Assembly: GCA_032718475.1 (NCBI GenBank) | Contig: JAUCBJ010002802.1 | Span: 1 to 43,397 of the forward strand | Direction of reading: 5' to 3' | DNA: 43,397 nucleotides | Origin: Nemertoderma westbladi | Taxonomy: Eukaryota; Xenacoelomorpha; Nemertodermatida; Nemertodermatidae | Part shown: piece after piece, positions 41,551 to 43,397 of the stretch | How positions within the stretch are numbered: the stretch's first letter is position 1 | Layout: each line of letters opens with the position of its first letter | The notes under the pieces: generated by a model | What the model saw: only the letters and a program-made list of their open reading frames with translations | What the model was told of the DNA's origin: nothing | Database searches by the model: none | Made by a program: the position numbers and the translations under genes

Positions 41551-43397
41551 ATATGTACATTAGTAAAATGTCCCATAAACATAAAACTAAGGTATTTAAA
41601 ACCAATGCCAAATTCCCATCATATGCATTGTTGAGGATGTCGCTTAGCAACTATAATTTGCTCTATCAACCTTTTACTAAATTTTTATTTTTATTGGGTA
41701 GATCTTTAGCCAATCCCTGTTCCTTGGCAGAGAGAGCCAGGGGATAAATTACCACTCTAATTTATTTAGTTATAATATTCAGCGTAACATTTTAGTTATT
41801 TTTTGCTTCAAAGTTTTAAGCATAGGCCTACATATAAGTGTATCATTATAATTTTATATATTACTATTAATTATATATTTAATGTTTATTTGAATTATAC
41901 AGTAGTGTATTATGTATAAACTATTAGTATTGAAAGCCGTCCACAGGTGACTTATGGAGGATCGCTAGAAGTCGGCTAGTTTACATAGGGAGTATTTAGG
42001 TTAGGCCAAGTTCCAATCACTCGTGGGTCGTGTATAAAGGTGACTTATTCGACCCAGTGAACTGAGTGTAAGTCGCACGTGGTCGGCTGGCCGGCTTACA
42101 TACTGTATATCATCATAGGCCTGCAATAGACTATATGGAGGGTCGCTAAAAGTCGCAAAAGTTTATATGTAGACTATAGGTGGATCTGACTTTGCCGACC
42201 AATTCGACTCTTCCGACCACCCCTTGTTGGGCGGGCTTTCCACTGTAGAGTAGACCAGTTAAAGGTGGCTAGGCTAGTGGTTGGTAGGCTATAATTCTGT
42301 AATTAGTTAATTAATTACCTTCATTTGCGACAAATAGATATTGCACAATATAAATTATTGCAGTACTACAGTTTAATTTATTTTTGGGTATAGGCTTTGC
42401 CTATAATATATTACTGATACTTGTACTGAAGGCCTAAGTGAACAGCAGTAGAGATACCGGTACCAACCAGTAGAACCTACGCAGAGCAGAGTGCACAGGT
42501 GCACGCACAGACGGCCTATGATGCACACATACTGTAGCAGTATGATAGCCAAGACCTAGCATCCCTAGTTAATAATACTAGTACTTTCTTATTCCAAAGT
42601 GTTCTAGAACATTGTGTATTTATTAAATAGGATAAATATTCTGCAGCAGAATCAAATGCAGGCAACATTTGAAAGCTATCTCAGCTATTTCCCAACTAAA
42701 TTCAAATGTTTTACATATTTGGAATCCTTGCGCGGTCAGCTTTCGAATGGTGCTAACAAGTCACTTCAAGGTTGAATTATGACTACTGTGTAACTGCGGT
42801 GCAATATCGACGTAAATACCTTTATGAAACGCTTTTACTTTAGGTAAAGAATTAAAGCGAAAATGAAAATCCTTACTCACCCACTATGGAGGGGGGAGAT
42901 GAACCTATTTTCTATGAATTTACTATGAATCAAATTTCATTCAATCTCATTAAGATTTGTAAATTAAATTGGGGCTAGGGGTTCCATGTACCTGAATTAC
43001 GACGTCGATATATTCAAAGATATGTTATATATAATTAGTTTCTAATAATGTATTCATCTGTAATATAAAGTTCAATATTATGGCATGAAAATATAAATAT
43101 ATATATATTGCGGTTATTTTATTATATTTTTTCGTATATTGTTCGAACCAGGGCAGGGGCTGGCATTTTTGTTTTGCTGTTTGTTTTAGTGATTCCCTCT
43201 CATTACATCGCATTCTATTGGTTTCCCGCATGCCAACAGCCCCGCCTCTCCCATACACTGACGTCACCAGGGCGTTACTAGGTGAAATCAGCTCCTTATA
43301 GGTTAAAGTACCTGGTTATGGGAAGCAAGTTGCCATCCATCACATCCATCCATAGGTTTCCTTGTACTGCAGTAGAAAGCTCTTTGTTAGGGGAAGA
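41551..43397. other. Non-coding right end
   Basis: No gene supported. A diverged direct repeat (TATGGAGGRTCGCTARAAGTCG type) occurs at about 41954 and 42132. 42925-43005 is an inverted copy of the dispersed repeat at 19031. A TGACGTCA palindrome lies at 43259 next to a GC-rich run, without any coding exon nearby. Confidence 0.5.
42925..43005 (-). repeat. Dispersed repeat, copy 2
   Basis: Reverse complement shares GGTACATGGAACCCC, TTTACAAATCTTAATGAGAT and TGAAATTTGA with 19031-19097, and extends slightly further to a GTAATTC on the outer side. Confidence 0.8.

Noticed and set aside
43259-43266. TGACGTCA (CRE-like) site with nearby GC-rich run as a promoter
   Set aside because: No exon or start was found beside it; an 8-bp match alone is weak support.

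Overview
This is an animal nuclear genomic window, not a bacterial or phage one. The evidence is spliced exons of a conserved cilium/basal-body gene (BBOF1 type), the start of a REEP-family ER membrane protein, LINE and BEL/Pao retroelements, MITEs, a tRNA-derived SINE fragment and nine satellite-like arrays. Frequent AGGCCTA and ACCGGTA palindromes and the kinds of transposon suggest an aquatic invertebrate, perhaps a deuterostome such as an echinoderm. The species cannot be named from sequence alone.

Layout. 1-2815: a 13-bp minisatellite split by a 5'-truncated LINE reverse transcriptase (minus strand). 2819-8640: a decayed minus-strand BEL/Pao element (gag with coiled coil, gag core, zinc knuckles, protease, start of RT). 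Its pol is cut off just before the first catalytic motif of RT and continues into a four-residue PDxS repeat reading frame. 9.3-15.4 kb: AT-rich DNA, an unidentified broken gag-like ORF that was hit just after its ATG by a foldback transposon with an 8-bp target duplication, then a broken integrase-core gene. 15.4-25.7 kb: a MITE, a 1.9-kb 24-bp array, a 1.5-kb TA-flanked inverted-repeat element carrying a SINE fragment, a hAT-like MITE, an intronless REEP fragment, a 2.1-kb 18-bp array, a large palindrome and a 134-bp array.

25,850-32,810: a plus-strand BEL/Pao element with 5' and 3' LTRs. Its gag and protease remnants survive, but the middle of pol is gone, leaving only an integrase C-terminal scrap and a 121-bp tandem array. 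Its 3' LTR ends abruptly against an open 804-codon LINE reverse transcriptase (32,814-35,228).

35,762-39,665: the first three coding exons of BBOF1 on the minus strand, with correct splice sites and phases. Intron 1 holds a degraded copy of the same LINE family, itself split by a solo LTR of the same BEL/Pao family (5-bp duplication AGATA). 40.3-43.4 kb: a palindrome-rich MITE, a 50-bp array with higher-order structure, and non-coding DNA.

No single operon-like system is present. The most informative signals are: two LTR hairpins whose stems differ by compensating base changes between copies; the foldback element with many copies of a 14-bp palindrome; the REEP fragment; and repeated nesting of mobile elements around a ciliary gene.
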